A stretch of DNA of 64,000 bases from Aquimarina megaterium XH134 (lineage in GTDB: Bacteria > Bacteroidota > Bacteroidia > Flavobacteriales > Flavobacteriaceae): contig NZ_JACB01000017.1 of assembly GCF_000520975.1 (NCBI RefSeq), positions 1 to 64,000 on the forward strand, in the 5' to 3' direction. A program made the position numbers and the translations under genes. This document shows, piece after piece, positions 33,617 to 42,088 of the stretch (its first letter is position 1; the number at the start of each line of letters is the position of its first letter). The notes below the pieces were generated by a model, which searched no databases, was not told the origin of the DNA, and saw only the letters and a program-made list of their open reading frames with translations.

Positions 33617-34552
33617 ATGGCAATAATTGATAAACTACAAATTGGTCATGGTTATAATAAAGTAGAACTATCAGATCTTATAAACGAACCTAAGGCTGCG
33701 GCATTACAGGTTGGGTTACTTTACTGCGATAATCGAAATACGACAATTCTTTTTGTTACTTTGGATAAGAAGAAAAAGGAAAAACAACTTCATTACAACG
33801 ATTTTTTTGACGACGACTATTTTGAATGGGATAGCCAAAACAAGCAATCATTTGAAAGCGATAGGATCCAAGCAATATATAACCAAAAAGTAGATGTGCA
33901 CCTAATGGCAAGAGTTTCAGACAAACTCAAAGGAAAAACCCAACCTTTCATTTATTGCGGTGAATTGAAATACTTCAGTCATGATGAAACCTCTAGTTAT
34001 CCTGTGCACATAACTTTCCAGAGCACAGATTTCCAATATGAAACCCAAAATGAAAGCTTAAAAGAACTGTACAACTGGAAACCAGGAGATGTTGGAAGAA
34101 GGGGTGCATTTAAAACCAATTATAAAAAACCAATTAGTGAAAAACTAAAGACCAAATTTAAGAAGCCAAATAAAACCGAGAGAAAAGGGTTAGTTATATC
34201 TCGAGTTGGACAGGGATACTATAGACAACAAGTGCTAGAAAAATGGAATTATGAATGTGCCGTAACAGGTTCGAATATCACAAAAATCTTAATTGCTTCA
34301 CACATAGTTTCTTGGAAAGAATCAACTAAAGAGGAAAGATTAGATCCCGAGAACGGGATTTTACTAAGTCCAAATTATGACGCCTTGTTTGATAAGCACT
34401 TAATTTCTTTTTCTGATGACGGAGCCCTGATTATTTCTAAATCAATCGAGTTAGAGGATCTTGCTAGATTAGGAATTGAAGCAAGTGCAAAAATTACTGT
34501 TAATGAGGAAATGAAACCTTTTCTAAAAAGACATAGAAAGATACTGATATAA
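33617..34552 (+). CDS. HNH nuclease with DUF3427-like N-terminal domain
   Basis: A 311-residue protein. Residues about 20-180 resemble the DUF3427 domain found at the end of defence-type helicases (FIYCGELKYFSHDETSSYPV and VHITFQSTDF). Residues about 200-290 are an HNH nuclease of the restriction-endonuclease type: YYRQQVLEKWNYECAVTG, LIASHIVSWKES, DPENGILLSPNYDALFDKHL. Predicted to cut DNA. The Nudix gene starts 1 bp after its stop, so they form a two-gene unit. Probably a small defence or restriction module. Confidence 0.85.
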   Translation: MAIIDKLQIGHGYNKVELSDLINEPKAAALQVGLLYCDNRNTTILFVTLDKKKKEKQLHYNDFFDDDYFEWDSQNKQSFESDRIQAIYNQKVDVHLMARVSDKLKGKTQPFIYCGELKYFSHDETSSYPVHITFQSTDFQYETQNESLKELYNWKPGDVGRRGAFKTNYKKPISEKLKTKFKKPNKTERKGLVISRVGQGYYRQQVLEKWNYECAVTGSNITKILIASHIVSWKESTKEERLDPENGILLSPNYDALFDKHLISFSDDGALIISKSIELEDLARLGIEASAKITVNEEMKPFLKRHRKILI

Positions 34553-34553
34553 T

Positions 34554-34934
34554 ATGCTTGAGGTAGTTTGCGGAATTATACATAAAGATCATAAAGTTTT
34601 TATTGCTAGAAAAAAGCAAGGCAAAGCTCTTGCAGGGTATTGGGAATTTCCTGGAGGTAAAATAGAATTAGGTGAAGACCCAGAAGATGCACTTGCACGT
34701 GAACTTAGAGAAGAACTAGGAATGATCGTATTGGTCCAAAAATTTGTTGGTTATAATACACATGTGTACCCCAATGTAACAATTAAGTTGCTAGCCTTCA
34801 ATTGTGTTTTCAAAGAAGCTTCTTTAACGCTAATTGATCATGATAAATACAAGTGGGTTAATCCTGAAGAACTAATAAACTTCAAGATGGCGCCTGCCGA
34901 TGTACCTTTAATAAAATTAATCACAAAAAACTAG
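34554..34934 (+). CDS. MutT-like Nudix hydrolase
   Basis: A 126-residue protein with a complete Nudix box, GGKIELGEDPEDALARELRE then ELG (about residues 36-58). MutT-type enzymes split (d)NTPs, for example oxidised ones, to the monophosphate. Tight coupling to the HNH gene suggests a joint role; such pairs with DUF3427 proteins occur in defence regions. The overlap of its stop with the next separator marks the cassette end. Confidence 0.9.
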   Translation: MLEVVCGIIHKDHKVFIARKKQGKALAGYWEFPGGKIELGEDPEDALARELREELGMIVLVQKFVGYNTHVYPNVTIKLLAFNCVFKEASLTLIDHDKYKWVNPEELINFKMAPADVPLIKLITKN

Positions 34935-34986
34935 CTACAACATTGGAATAAATCACATATTTAAATCAAAACTATATTCTATTGGA
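34932..34986 (+). repeat. attC-like separator, short
   Basis: CTAGCTACAACATTGGAATA at the left and AAAACTATATTCTATTGGAG at the right; imperfect pairing, CAACA and ATTGGAG ends. It overlaps the Nudix stop and the TTG start of the following gene. Confidence 0.55.
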
Positions 34987-35581
34987 GACTAAAAAAGAAG
35001 AATTTGAATTTGTTTATGTAGAAAATAATGGAACAGTTCGCGAATTGGATACTGAGGAAATTGAATACTTACAAACGGAATTCCAACCAGGAGATGGGGC
35101 CAGACCATACATAAAAAGTAGCTATAGCCAACGTACACCTGACAATAAAATTTCTGGATTCATATTAAGAAATGAAGTTCCTGAAAATATTGAGATAATA
35201 AGAACCGATCTAAGATATTTAGAAATTCGATTCCCAATTAATATTTACGATTCGGGTAAAGCAATAGAATTACCATTAGGAATATATAGTGTAAAAGTTA
35301 TTGGTGGTTGGGATGTCTCGATTGGTAATTTTACATTCACATTAAAAAATATGGAGAATGGAAAAATCATTAATCCAGAAGTAACAAATTGGAGATTTCA
35401 ATCTTATGAATCAGGTCAAAGAGCCAAAAAAATAATGGTTTTAGATATTTCTGAAAGGGGAAATTATATTATCGAATTTAAAAATCAGAAGAGTTTAAAA
35501 GTAAGACCATCAAACTTGATAATTACAAGGTTATTCGAAAAACAAATCCCAAATAGGGAATTACGAATTTGGATTGGTTAA
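34982..35581 (+). CDS. Unknown cassette protein (199 aa)
   Basis: A soluble protein beginning at a TTG inside the separator (LETKKEEFEF). It has a clear sequence LQTEFQPGDGARPYIKSSYS (about 30-49) and beta-rich segments (LPLGIYSVKVIGGWDVSIGN). I recognise the QPGDGARPYIK pattern as recurrent in Bacteroidota proteins but cannot name a family. No membrane or signal sequence. Confidence 0.68.
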   Translation: METKKEEFEFVYVENNGTVRELDTEEIEYLQTEFQPGDGARPYIKSSYSQRTPDNKISGFILRNEVPENIEIIRTDLRYLEIRFPINIYDSGKAIELPLGIYSVKVIGGWDVSIGNFTFTLKNMENGKIINPEVTNWRFQSYESGQRAKKIMVLDISERGNYIIEFKNQKSLKVRPSNLIITRLFEKQIPNRELRIWIG

Positions 35582-35593
35582 AAACAAAAATAT

Positions 35594-35766
35594 AACACAA
35601 CACCATTCATGAACTCATAGCTACTCGATAGTTAAACAGATTATCTTCTTATTTTTGGTAAGGCGCAATACTTGCAAAAGGCAAAAGTTAGCCAACAATA
35701 CGCAGAAAAATCGAAAAACAAAGTAACGTTTTGCCCTGCCACAACACATATATTAACCATTAGCCC
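35594..35766 (+). repeat. attC-like separator, long family
   Basis: AACACAACACCATTCATGAA at the left; inner TATTTTTGGTAAGGCGCAAT and AAGTAACGTTTTGCCCTGCC; right CACAACACATATATTAACCA then TTAGCC. Fourth full copy of the long family. Confidence 0.78.
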
Positions 35767-35773
35767 ACATTAG

Positions 35774-36184
35774 ATGAAACTCAAACTCTGGAATGTAACT
35801 TTGATAATTACATTATTCTTTGGTTGTCAAAATGAGCAAAAACTCGATGGAAATTATTCTATGTGTAATAATGGTAAATACTCAGAGATTTATTTCAAAA
35901 AAGACTCGATGAGAGTTGCATCGAAAAACGAATGGGTCAAATTATCTGAGTGGAGAAAAATTGAAATCACAAATAATACTCTATACTTCGAATCGTTCGG
36001 AGAATGGAAGGACAATTGGAAAGCAGAAATAAAATTTATTGATAAGAACAAAACCGAATTGCATAATCTAATAACTGGTGTAAAATTGAATTTGGAACGA
36101 ATTAATAAAAATCTGAATTTTAAAAACCAGAAAGAATTCTGGGAAAAATTTAGAGATCGACAAAATTCTGGAAATTGTAAATAA
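35774..36184 (+). CDS. Small lipoprotein, unknown
   Basis: A 136-residue lipoprotein: signal peptide MKLKLWNVTLIITLFFGC with the lipid Cys at 18, then a short beta-rich domain (NGKYSEIYFKKDSMRVASKN) of lipocalin-like pattern and a helical tail. Function unknown. Lies between two members of the long separator family. Confidence 0.7.
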   Translation: MKLKLWNVTLIITLFFGCQNEQKLDGNYSMCNNGKYSEIYFKKDSMRVASKNEWVKLSEWRKIEITNNTLYFESFGEWKDNWKAEIKFIDKNKTELHNLITGVKLNLERINKNLNFKNQKEFWEKFRDRQNSGNCK

Positions 36185-36191
36185 AAATGTA

Positions 36192-36360
36192 AACTAACAT
36201 CACATGTGTCATCATTGCTGTTAAGTGATACTCTAATGGTTCTTGTATATTTGGTACGGCGTAAAGATTTTAGAATGTAAAAGGTATAAAATCTACGCAG
36301 ATTTGTCAATGGCTTGGTAACGTTTTGCCCTGCCACAACACATATATTTAGCGTTGTGCT
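36192..36360 (+). repeat. attC-like separator, long family
   Basis: ACTAACATCACATGTGTCAT at the left, inner GTTAAGTGATACTCTAATGG and TGGTAACGTTTTGCCCTGCC, right ACAACACATATATTTAGCGT then TGTGC. Fifth full copy of the long family. Confidence 0.78.
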
Positions 36361-36422
36361 TCATTTTAACCAACCCATAATAAATAAAATCTTTAGAAAA
36401 ATTCATATAATCAATCTTAGTC

Positions 36423-36887
36423 ATGAAACAATCATTTCAATTATTCTTACCCTTATTTATTCTTATCCTATTTACCTCTTCTTTGTCTGCACAAAAAACA
36501 GAGAAAAATTCTAAGGAATCCGCTTTAGAAATAGATTTATCCGACCGTCAAGCTATAATTAAGACAATTAAGAATTTTTATATCGGTGACCATACAGGAA
36601 GTATCAAACATAAAAAACTCTCGATGCACGAAAAGGGTGCTTACAGATATGTCAACAAAGATGGAGAATATTCAGAAAGTATTTTTCGATTGGATTCTGA
36701 TAACGCAGATCCTAATTATAAAGAGGAATTATTGAGTATTGAAATTTATGATAAGCTTGCGTTAGCTCGACTTCGATTAGACCAATTTCGAACCAAGCTT
36801 CCGGAATATAAATTGATGACGCTACATAAGGCTAATGGTAAATGGAAAATCACTAGTATTACCTGGGGCTTCGGAATTACGCAATAA
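36423..36887 (+). CDS. Secreted NTF2-like / putative lumazine-binding protein
   Basis: A 154-residue protein with a signal peptide (LPLFILILFTSSLSAQ). The mature part is a small NTF2-like cone-shaped fold: DRQAIIKTIKNFYIGDHTGS, LSIEIYDKLALARLRLDQF, and the family-typical end LMTLHKANGKWKITSITWGF. The family includes the putative lumazine-binding group, usually of unknown role. Periplasmic. Confidence 0.82.
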   Translation: MKQSFQLFLPLFILILFTSSLSAQKTEKNSKESALEIDLSDRQAIIKTIKNFYIGDHTGSIKHKKLSMHEKGAYRYVNKDGEYSESIFRLDSDNADPNYKEELLSIEIYDKLALARLRLDQFRTKLPEYKLMTLHKANGKWKITSITWGFGITQ

Positions 36888-36898
36888 AAATCTAAAAA

Positions 36899-36946
36899 CA
36901 AAGTAACATTTTGCCTTGCTACCATACCTATAGTAATCATTGGGAT
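36899..36946 (+). repeat. attC-like separator, right half of long family
   Basis: AAGTAACATTTTGCCTTGCT, ACCATACCTATAGTAATCAT then TGGG. Only the right end of the long family is left, placed directly after the NTF2-like gene; the left half is missing. Confidence 0.6.
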
Positions 36947-36974
36947 ACATTTTTAACAGAAATTACTATAGAGA

Positions 36975-37979
36975 ATGAGACAGAACCTATTATTGACTAT
37001 ACTACTATTAACAAGTAATTTGATAGTATTTGCACAAAAAAATAATATACTAAACAGCTACAAGCATCATTCGGTAATAACAGAAAATGATACTATAAAC
37101 TACCATACATACAGTAAACAAAACATTGATTCTATCAATACTTTGTTTATATATCTTCAGGGCTCAAGGGCAAAGTCCTTGTATCAAATACAAAAAAGAG
37201 AAGGAAGTATGTCTATTAGAACAACTGTGCCCTTTGATTTTGCCACAATCCCGGATCATTATTTATTTGTGGTGATCTCGCGTAAAGGATTTCCGTTTGT
37301 AACCGAAAAAGACAAACCTTTTCCTGTTCCCAAATCATACTTTGAAAATCAAACTCTTACCTATAGAGCAAATCAAGCAGATGTAGTGATTAACGACTTA
37401 TATGATAAATACAACGAACAAATTGATAAAATAATCGTACTCGGACATTCTGAAGGGAGTGATGTTGCCGCAAAACTCGGAACCATAAATAAAAAAATAA
37501 CGCATTTCGGATATTGGTCTGGTGGAGGAAATACACAATTTATTGATTTTGTAACTTTTATTAGAAAAGATGTGGATAAAGGAAATTTGACAGAGCAGCA
37601 AGCTCAAGTAAAAATAGATTCCTTATTTAACGACTTAAGAAATATCATGTCTAACCCCAATGCAACCGATAAATTTTGGCAAGGAGATGATAATAGTTAT
37701 AAACGATGGAGTCATTTTTCTGAACCGCCCGTTGAAAATTTATTACAAATTAACAAACCGATATATGCTGCCATCGGGACAAAAGACCAAGCTGTCGCTT
37801 TAGAATCGGCTTACTTAATACCAATCGAATTTATAAGGCAGCAAAAAGACAACCTTACTTTTAAAGTGTATCCCGATTTAGATCACGGATTTGGAAAAGA
37901 AATAGAAAACGGAAAGTTTGAAGAACATTGGAATGATGTTTTCCTGGATTTTCTAAATTGGGTTGATAAAACAGAATAA
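36975..37979 (+). CDS. Secreted alpha/beta hydrolase
   Basis: A 334-residue protein with a signal peptide (MRQNLLLTILLLTSNLIVFAQ). The hydrolase nucleophile elbow is IIVLGHSEGSDVAAK (Ser near 158), with an acid candidate in AAIGTKDQAV and a His in YPDLDHGFG near 310. Likely a periplasmic esterase or peptidase of unknown substrate. Last plus-strand gene with a separator remnant on its left; no separator is seen on its right. Confidence 0.85.
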   Translation: MRQNLLLTILLLTSNLIVFAQKNNILNSYKHHSVITENDTINYHTYSKQNIDSINTLFIYLQGSRAKSLYQIQKREGSMSIRTTVPFDFATIPDHYLFVVISRKGFPFVTEKDKPFPVPKSYFENQTLTYRANQADVVINDLYDKYNEQIDKIIVLGHSEGSDVAAKLGTINKKITHFGYWSGGGNTQFIDFVTFIRKDVDKGNLTEQQAQVKIDSLFNDLRNIMSNPNATDKFWQGDDNSYKRWSHFSEPPVENLLQINKPIYAAIGTKDQAVALESAYLIPIEFIRQQKDNLTFKVYPDLDHGFGKEIENGKFEEHWNDVFLDFLNWVDKTE

Positions 37980-38015
37980 AAAACGTATACTAGCAATGGC
38001 GACAAAACCTTTTTA

Positions 38016-38603
38016 ATGAACAAGGAAGAAATCATAAACATAATTTGTGAGAAGTATGCTTTTTTAAATGATGAATGCAAATTGGAGTTCTCTAAATATT
38101 CTAAAGTATTAGTATTAGAAAAAGGAGAAATATTAGTTAAAGAAGGGCAATATTCTGATAAGGCTTATTTCATTGTTAAAGGATGCTCCAGAGCTTTCTA
38201 CTTAAATAACGGAAAAGATATTACCGATTGGTTTGCATTTGAAAATGATTTTATCTGCGCTATAAATAGTTTTTTTCAAAATATACCAAGTCCACATTTT
38301 ATCGAAGTATTAGAAGAAACTACACTACTGGTCATATCTAGAGATTATATAATGAAATTGTCGGATAAGTATCATGATTTTGAACGATTAACGAACAGAG
38401 TCGCTACCAGAACCATGCTAAAATTACAAGCTAGAATTGTAGCTATGCAATTTCAATCTGCAGAACAAAAATACCAAAACATTTTATCTGCATACCCCAC
38501 TATTACCCAAAGAGTTTCATTAACACATATCGCTTCTTACATCGGGATTACACTCGAAACATTGAGCAGAATACGAAAACAACATATTAAAAATTTGATA
38601 TAA
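38016..38603 (+). CDS. Crp/Fnr-family regulator
   Basis: A 195-residue protein. Residues about 20-125 form the cyclic-nucleotide-binding-type barrel (VLVLEKGEILVKEGQYSDKA; YFIVKGCSRAF); residues about 160-195 are the helix-turn-helix end (VSLTHIASYIGITLETLSRI). Typical of the many Bacteroidota Crp-like regulators, whose ligand is usually unknown. It reads toward the LamG gene 110 bp downstream. Confidence 0.88.
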   Translation: MNKEEIINIICEKYAFLNDECKLEFSKYSKVLVLEKGEILVKEGQYSDKAYFIVKGCSRAFYLNNGKDITDWFAFENDFICAINSFFQNIPSPHFIEVLEETTLLVISRDYIMKLSDKYHDFERLTNRVATRTMLKLQARIVAMQFQSAEQKYQNILSAYPTITQRVSLTHIASYIGITLETLSRIRKQHIKNLI

Positions 38604-38715
38604 ATCAAATGAAAAATGATGATTTGTAGCGACGACCATTTGTAAAATAGCAAAGATGAAACGAATACAGTATATACCAGATCTCATAACAACAACCCAG
38701 CAAAAATCTGTAATT

Positions 38716-39510
38716 ATGATTAAAAAAAGTATTGTCGTGAAAAAGGTTAGTCTATTATTGCTATTTTTTATAGGTAGTTTTTTACTGTTTCCCTCTATCA
38801 CTATGGGGCAGCATCGATACACCGGAGTTTCGGACCAGAATCGAACGGGTTCGAAAGGAATCTCTGCCAATGCTCTAGTGGCATCTTATGATTTTGAGAC
38901 GTATACCAGTGATGGATTGTTGAAAGATTTTGGTCCTTTTGAAAATCATGGTAAAACTTTGAGAAACCTAGACACATTGGGACTCTCTGGCAAAGCTCGT
39001 AAATTTTCTACTCTTGCCGATATAGTAGCTCTTCGCGATCATACAAGTTTTGATCTTGATGGCCCCATTACAGTAGCAGTCTGGATGAAGGTTTCTACTC
39101 TAAATTTACATCAACATATTTTGGCGTGTAATGATAAGTTTGTCCTTTGGATTACAAAATCAAATAAGTTTAAGTTTGCAGACACGCAAGGAAATGCTTT
39201 TACTACATTAGAAGGAACGGTTAAGGCAGATGGTTGGCATAGTGTGGTCGCTGTATGGTCTGGAACCAAAGGAGATACACTTTCTAAAGATAACATCAAA
39301 ATATTTGTTGATGGTGTACAGATGGATGGTACTTATAAGAATAAATGGAGCCCCAGTACTATGCAAGCCAATAACGCATCTGTTATAGGTTCGACACTTC
39401 ATGGTGCTATACCGCATCAGGAATTACCTTTTGTAGGGGCAATAGACGAACTACAGGTCTTTTCTAGAGTTCTTAATAAAGATGAAATAAAAATACATGC
39501 AACAAAATAA
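38716..39510 (+). CDS. Secreted LamG (concanavalin-like) protein
   Basis: I start at the ATG at 38716, which gives MIKKSIVVKKVSLLLLFFIG and a membrane/signal segment ending near MGQH. The 264-residue product carries a LamG/concanavalin-A-like jelly-roll in residues about 65-260: LVASYDFETYTSDGLLKDFG, ITVAVWMKVS, WHSVVAVWSG, FVGAIDELQVFSRVLNKDEI. Such domains bind sugars or act as spacers in cell-surface proteins. No catalytic domain or C-terminal sorting signal is seen. Confidence 0.82.
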   Translation: MIKKSIVVKKVSLLLLFFIGSFLLFPSITMGQHRYTGVSDQNRTGSKGISANALVASYDFETYTSDGLLKDFGPFENHGKTLRNLDTLGLSGKARKFSTLADIVALRDHTSFDLDGPITVAVWMKVSTLNLHQHILACNDKFVLWITKSNKFKFADTQGNAFTTLEGTVKADGWHSVVAVWSGTKGDTLSKDNIKIFVDGVQMDGTYKNKWSPSTMQANNASVIGSTLHGAIPHQELPFVGAIDELQVFSRVLNKDEIKIHATK

Positions 39511-39536
39511 CAATTAGATTACGATTTGATTTTATT

Positions 39537-39620
39537 AGATCTCACAGGCTTGTGCTGTGCTTGTTACAGTATCTCTGTGGAGTCTATATTTTCATTTTCG
39601 TGTGAGAAATTGTCCAAAAA
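39537..39620. repeat. CTCACAGG repeat, degenerate copy
   Basis: AGATCTCACAGGCTTGTGCT ... TCTGTGGAGTCTATATTTTC and TGTGAGAAATTGTCCAAAAA. The outer arms and the right flank match the perfect hairpin at 19711-19775; the stem is now partly lost. It follows the LamG gene as a possible terminator. Confidence 0.55.
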
Positions 39621-39659
39621 TAACAAGGTAACCTTATTAAAGTATATATATGTTTGTAT

Positions 39660-40529
39660 ATGAGTAATCCTACGCAACTAGAAAGGTATAAATCTTTGTT
39701 AGATTTTTTGGATAAAAAATTTAAAGAAGATATCACTATCAATGATATAGAAGAGGTCTCGTATTACTCCTATCGAAACATCAATCGAATATTTCTTGCA
39801 CTACATCATGAAACCATCGGAAAGTACATTAAAAGAATTAAGCTAGAAAAAGCAGCACAATACATTAAATATTCTGACGCCACTATTTCTGATATCGCTT
39901 TTTTTCTTGGGTATAGTGATATCGCAGCTTTTAGTAAAGCATTTAAAAATCAATTTAATTGTTCTCCCTCTCAATTTAGAGAAACTCAGAAGCTTAAACG
40001 GCAATTATTTCAAAAAACAATAGAACCACAAAAAGTAAATCAACAATCCCCTATTACTTTTGAAATTGAAGAATTACCCAGTTTCGATTTTCTATACCTT
40101 ACCTATCAAGGAACATTTGAAGATATTGATGGTATTAAAGAGACCTGGAAACAACTTATAATGTATGCATCAAAAAATAATGTATTTGATAGTGATACCA
40201 TATGTATGGCAGAGATATTAGATGATAATGATATTACCGATAGTGTACATTGCAGATATAATGCAGGTATTGTTATAGAATCTCCATTAAAATTTGAAGT
40301 AGAAGGATTGTTTAGAACCAAAACAATAGCGCCTCAAAAATATGCTAAATTTCTTCATAAAGGCAGTTATGAAGACTCTATAGTGACCTATGATTATATT
40401 TATTCGCATTGGATGACAGACATACAATTAGAATTAGTAGATAAACCTACCCTAGAGTTTTTTCTTAATGATGAAGCAGATACTCCCCAAGACGAATTAC
40501 TTACCGAGATTTATATTCCTATCAAGTAA
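39660..40529 (+). CDS. AraC-family regulator with GyrI-like effector domain
   Basis: I start at the ATG at 39660 (MSNPTQLERY) rather than the TTG at 39654. The 289-residue protein has two helix-turn-helix units of the AraC type (about 15-110; YIKRIKLEKAAQYIKYSDAT; IAFFLGYSDIAAFSKAFKNQ) and a C-terminal GyrI-like/effector-binding domain (about 130-288; FDFLYLTYQGTFEDID, YAKFLHKGSYEDS). Similar Rob/SoxS-like regulators sense small hydrophobic molecules. It may control the operon that begins at 40598. Confidence 0.9.
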   Translation: MSNPTQLERYKSLLDFLDKKFKEDITINDIEEVSYYSYRNINRIFLALHHETIGKYIKRIKLEKAAQYIKYSDATISDIAFFLGYSDIAAFSKAFKNQFNCSPSQFRETQKLKRQLFQKTIEPQKVNQQSPITFEIEELPSFDFLYLTYQGTFEDIDGIKETWKQLIMYASKNNVFDSDTICMAEILDDNDITDSVHCRYNAGIVIESPLKFEVEGLFRTKTIAPQKYAKFLHKGSYEDSIVTYDYIYSHWMTDIQLELVDKPTLEFFLNDEADTPQDELLTEIYIPIK

Positions 40530-40597
40530 CATATTGTCCAAAATTAACAAACAAGCTCTTTAGCATTGCTATTACTTTTGTTTTATAAGTAAAAAGC

Positions 40598-40777
40598 ATG
40601 AAGAACTTTACGTTTCAAAAATACTGGTACTTAGGAGTTTTAGGGTGTATTGGTTTCTATACCTTCTCAGATGTTATCGATTATTACCATGGTCGAGGTT
40701 CCATTTGGGGGTTATTAAGCCTGTTGTGGTTCCTTTGGTTTTTATACTTCTTACCAGAAAACCAACAGCAAAAATGA
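40598..40777 (+). CDS. Small membrane protein coupled to sterol desaturase gene
   Basis: A 59-codon frame from the ATG at 40598 encodes MKNFTFQKYWYLGVLGCIGF then YTFSDVIDYYHGRGSIWGLL and a second hydrophobic stretch ending LPENQQQK. Two membrane helices are likely. Its stop overlaps the ATG of the next gene by 4 bp (ATGA at 40774), a pattern of translational coupling. This is why I do not extend the desaturase frame upstream to 40645. No family recognised. Confidence 0.7.
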   Translation: MKNFTFQKYWYLGVLGCIGFYTFSDVIDYYHGRGSIWGLLSLLWFLWFLYFLPENQQQK

Positions 40778-41655
40778 CTATAGAAGAAATTACTTTACTT
40801 TTCCAGACTTCAGAAATACTAGACTATGTAGGGTATTTCTTTATCATCAATATTGCCCTTATCTTTTTTGAAATTTGCTTAGATTTTTTCACCAGCAAAG
40901 AACGAAGATGGAAAGATACTGGAGCCAATATTATTATATTTTTTCTCGGACAATTATTAGAAAAAACGGCATTTGGAGCTATCGGGATCATTTGTCTCCT
41001 ACCCTTTTATCATCTATCGCCATTTGAGATTACTATGAATGGCTGGACTTGGGTTATAAGCCTTCTGGTTGCTGATTTTACCTATTATTGGATGCACAGG
41101 TTAGAACATGAACATCGTATTTTATGGGCCAACCATAGTGTTCATCATTCTTCTGAAGATTATAACTTAACTGTATCCATGCGATTAAGCATTATAGAAA
41201 GTGCAATCGAGTGGGTTTTTCTTATACCGATGATATTAATGGGTTTTAATCCTTTTCAAGCCATAGTTTCACTAATTTTTGTTGCACAATACCAAACATG
41301 GATACATACCGAAAGAATTATCAAACTGGGTTGGCTGGATGAAATATTTAATACCCCATCTGTGCATAGAGTACATCATGGTTCTAATCAAAAATACCTC
41401 GACAAAAATTATGGTGGAGTACTAATACTATGGGATAAACTATTTGGCACTTTTCAGAGAGAAGAAGAAAAAGTGATCTATGGATTAACCAAAAATATAA
41501 ACTCTAATAATCCTATCACTATCAATTTTATCGAATACAAAAATATATGGAGAGATGTAAAGCAATGCAGAACCTGGAGTGATCGATTTAAGATCATCTT
41601 TGGCAGTCTTATCTGGCGTCCTTCTTATTTTAAAAACCATAAAAACAATACATGA
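40774..41655 (+). CDS. Sterol desaturase / fatty acid hydroxylase family protein
   Basis: A 293-residue membrane enzyme from the ATG at 40774. The di-iron histidine clusters are all present: HRLEHEH, HSVHHSSEDY and HRVHHGSN, spread over four or so membrane helices. Members hydroxylate or desaturate lipids (sterols, carotenoids, fatty acids, alkylglycerols) using oxygen; the substrate is unknown here. It is coupled by 4-bp overlaps to the small membrane protein before it and the SnoaL-like gene after it. Confidence 0.9.
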   Translation: MTIEEITLLFQTSEILDYVGYFFIINIALIFFEICLDFFTSKERRWKDTGANIIIFFLGQLLEKTAFGAIGIICLLPFYHLSPFEITMNGWTWVISLLVADFTYYWMHRLEHEHRILWANHSVHHSSEDYNLTVSMRLSIIESAIEWVFLIPMILMGFNPFQAIVSLIFVAQYQTWIHTERIIKLGWLDEIFNTPSVHRVHHGSNQKYLDKNYGGVLILWDKLFGTFQREEEKVIYGLTKNINSNNPITINFIEYKNIWRDVKQCRTWSDRFKIIFGSLIWRPSYFKNHKNNT

Positions 41656-42008
41656 CGACTATAACAATAGCTAACAAGCTAGTAGAATTACTACGGGAGA
41701 AAAAATTTTTGGAGACTCAGCAACAATTATTTGCTACAGATGCAATCAATCAAGAACCTAATAAGTTTAAGGAAAAATCAGTAGTAGGTTTAGAAGCTAT
41801 GATTCAAAAAGAAAAGCGTTTTCTTTTGTATATAAAAAAATGGAATCATTTTGAGGTTTCGGATCCATTGGTGAGTAAAAACCATTTTAGTATACGAATG
41901 ATCACAGATGTAATCATGGTAAATAATGATAATGTAGTAATCGACGAGATCATTGTATATGAAGTGAGTGACGGAAAAATCGTAAAAGAGCAGTTTTTTT
42001 ATCATTAA
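41652..42008 (+). CDS. SnoaL-like / NTF2-fold small protein
   Basis: A 118-residue soluble protein of NTF2/SnoaL-like pattern: an N-terminal helix pair (LVELLREKKFLETQQQLFAT), GLEAMIQKEK and then strands ending VIDEIIVYEVSDGKIVKEQF. The ATG overlaps the desaturase stop by 4 bp. SnoaL-like proteins are small-molecule isomerases, hydratases or binders, so it may act on the product of the desaturase. Confidence 0.82.
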   Translation: MTTITIANKLVELLREKKFLETQQQLFATDAINQEPNKFKEKSVVGLEAMIQKEKRFLLYIKKWNHFEVSDPLVSKNHFSIRMITDVIMVNNDNVVIDEIIVYEVSDGKIVKEQFFYH

Positions 42009-42088
42009 ACTTATCTAAAAGGCAAATTCTATTCTATTTTTTTAAATGACCATTACCTTTCTTTGTGATCATCATTTAAATAAATAGT

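Noticed and set aside
40645..40773. Longer N-terminus for the sterol desaturase family protein
   Set aside because: A better-looking small frame (40598-40777) with an ATGA overlap occupies these bases in another frame, and the enzyme homology starts after 40774.
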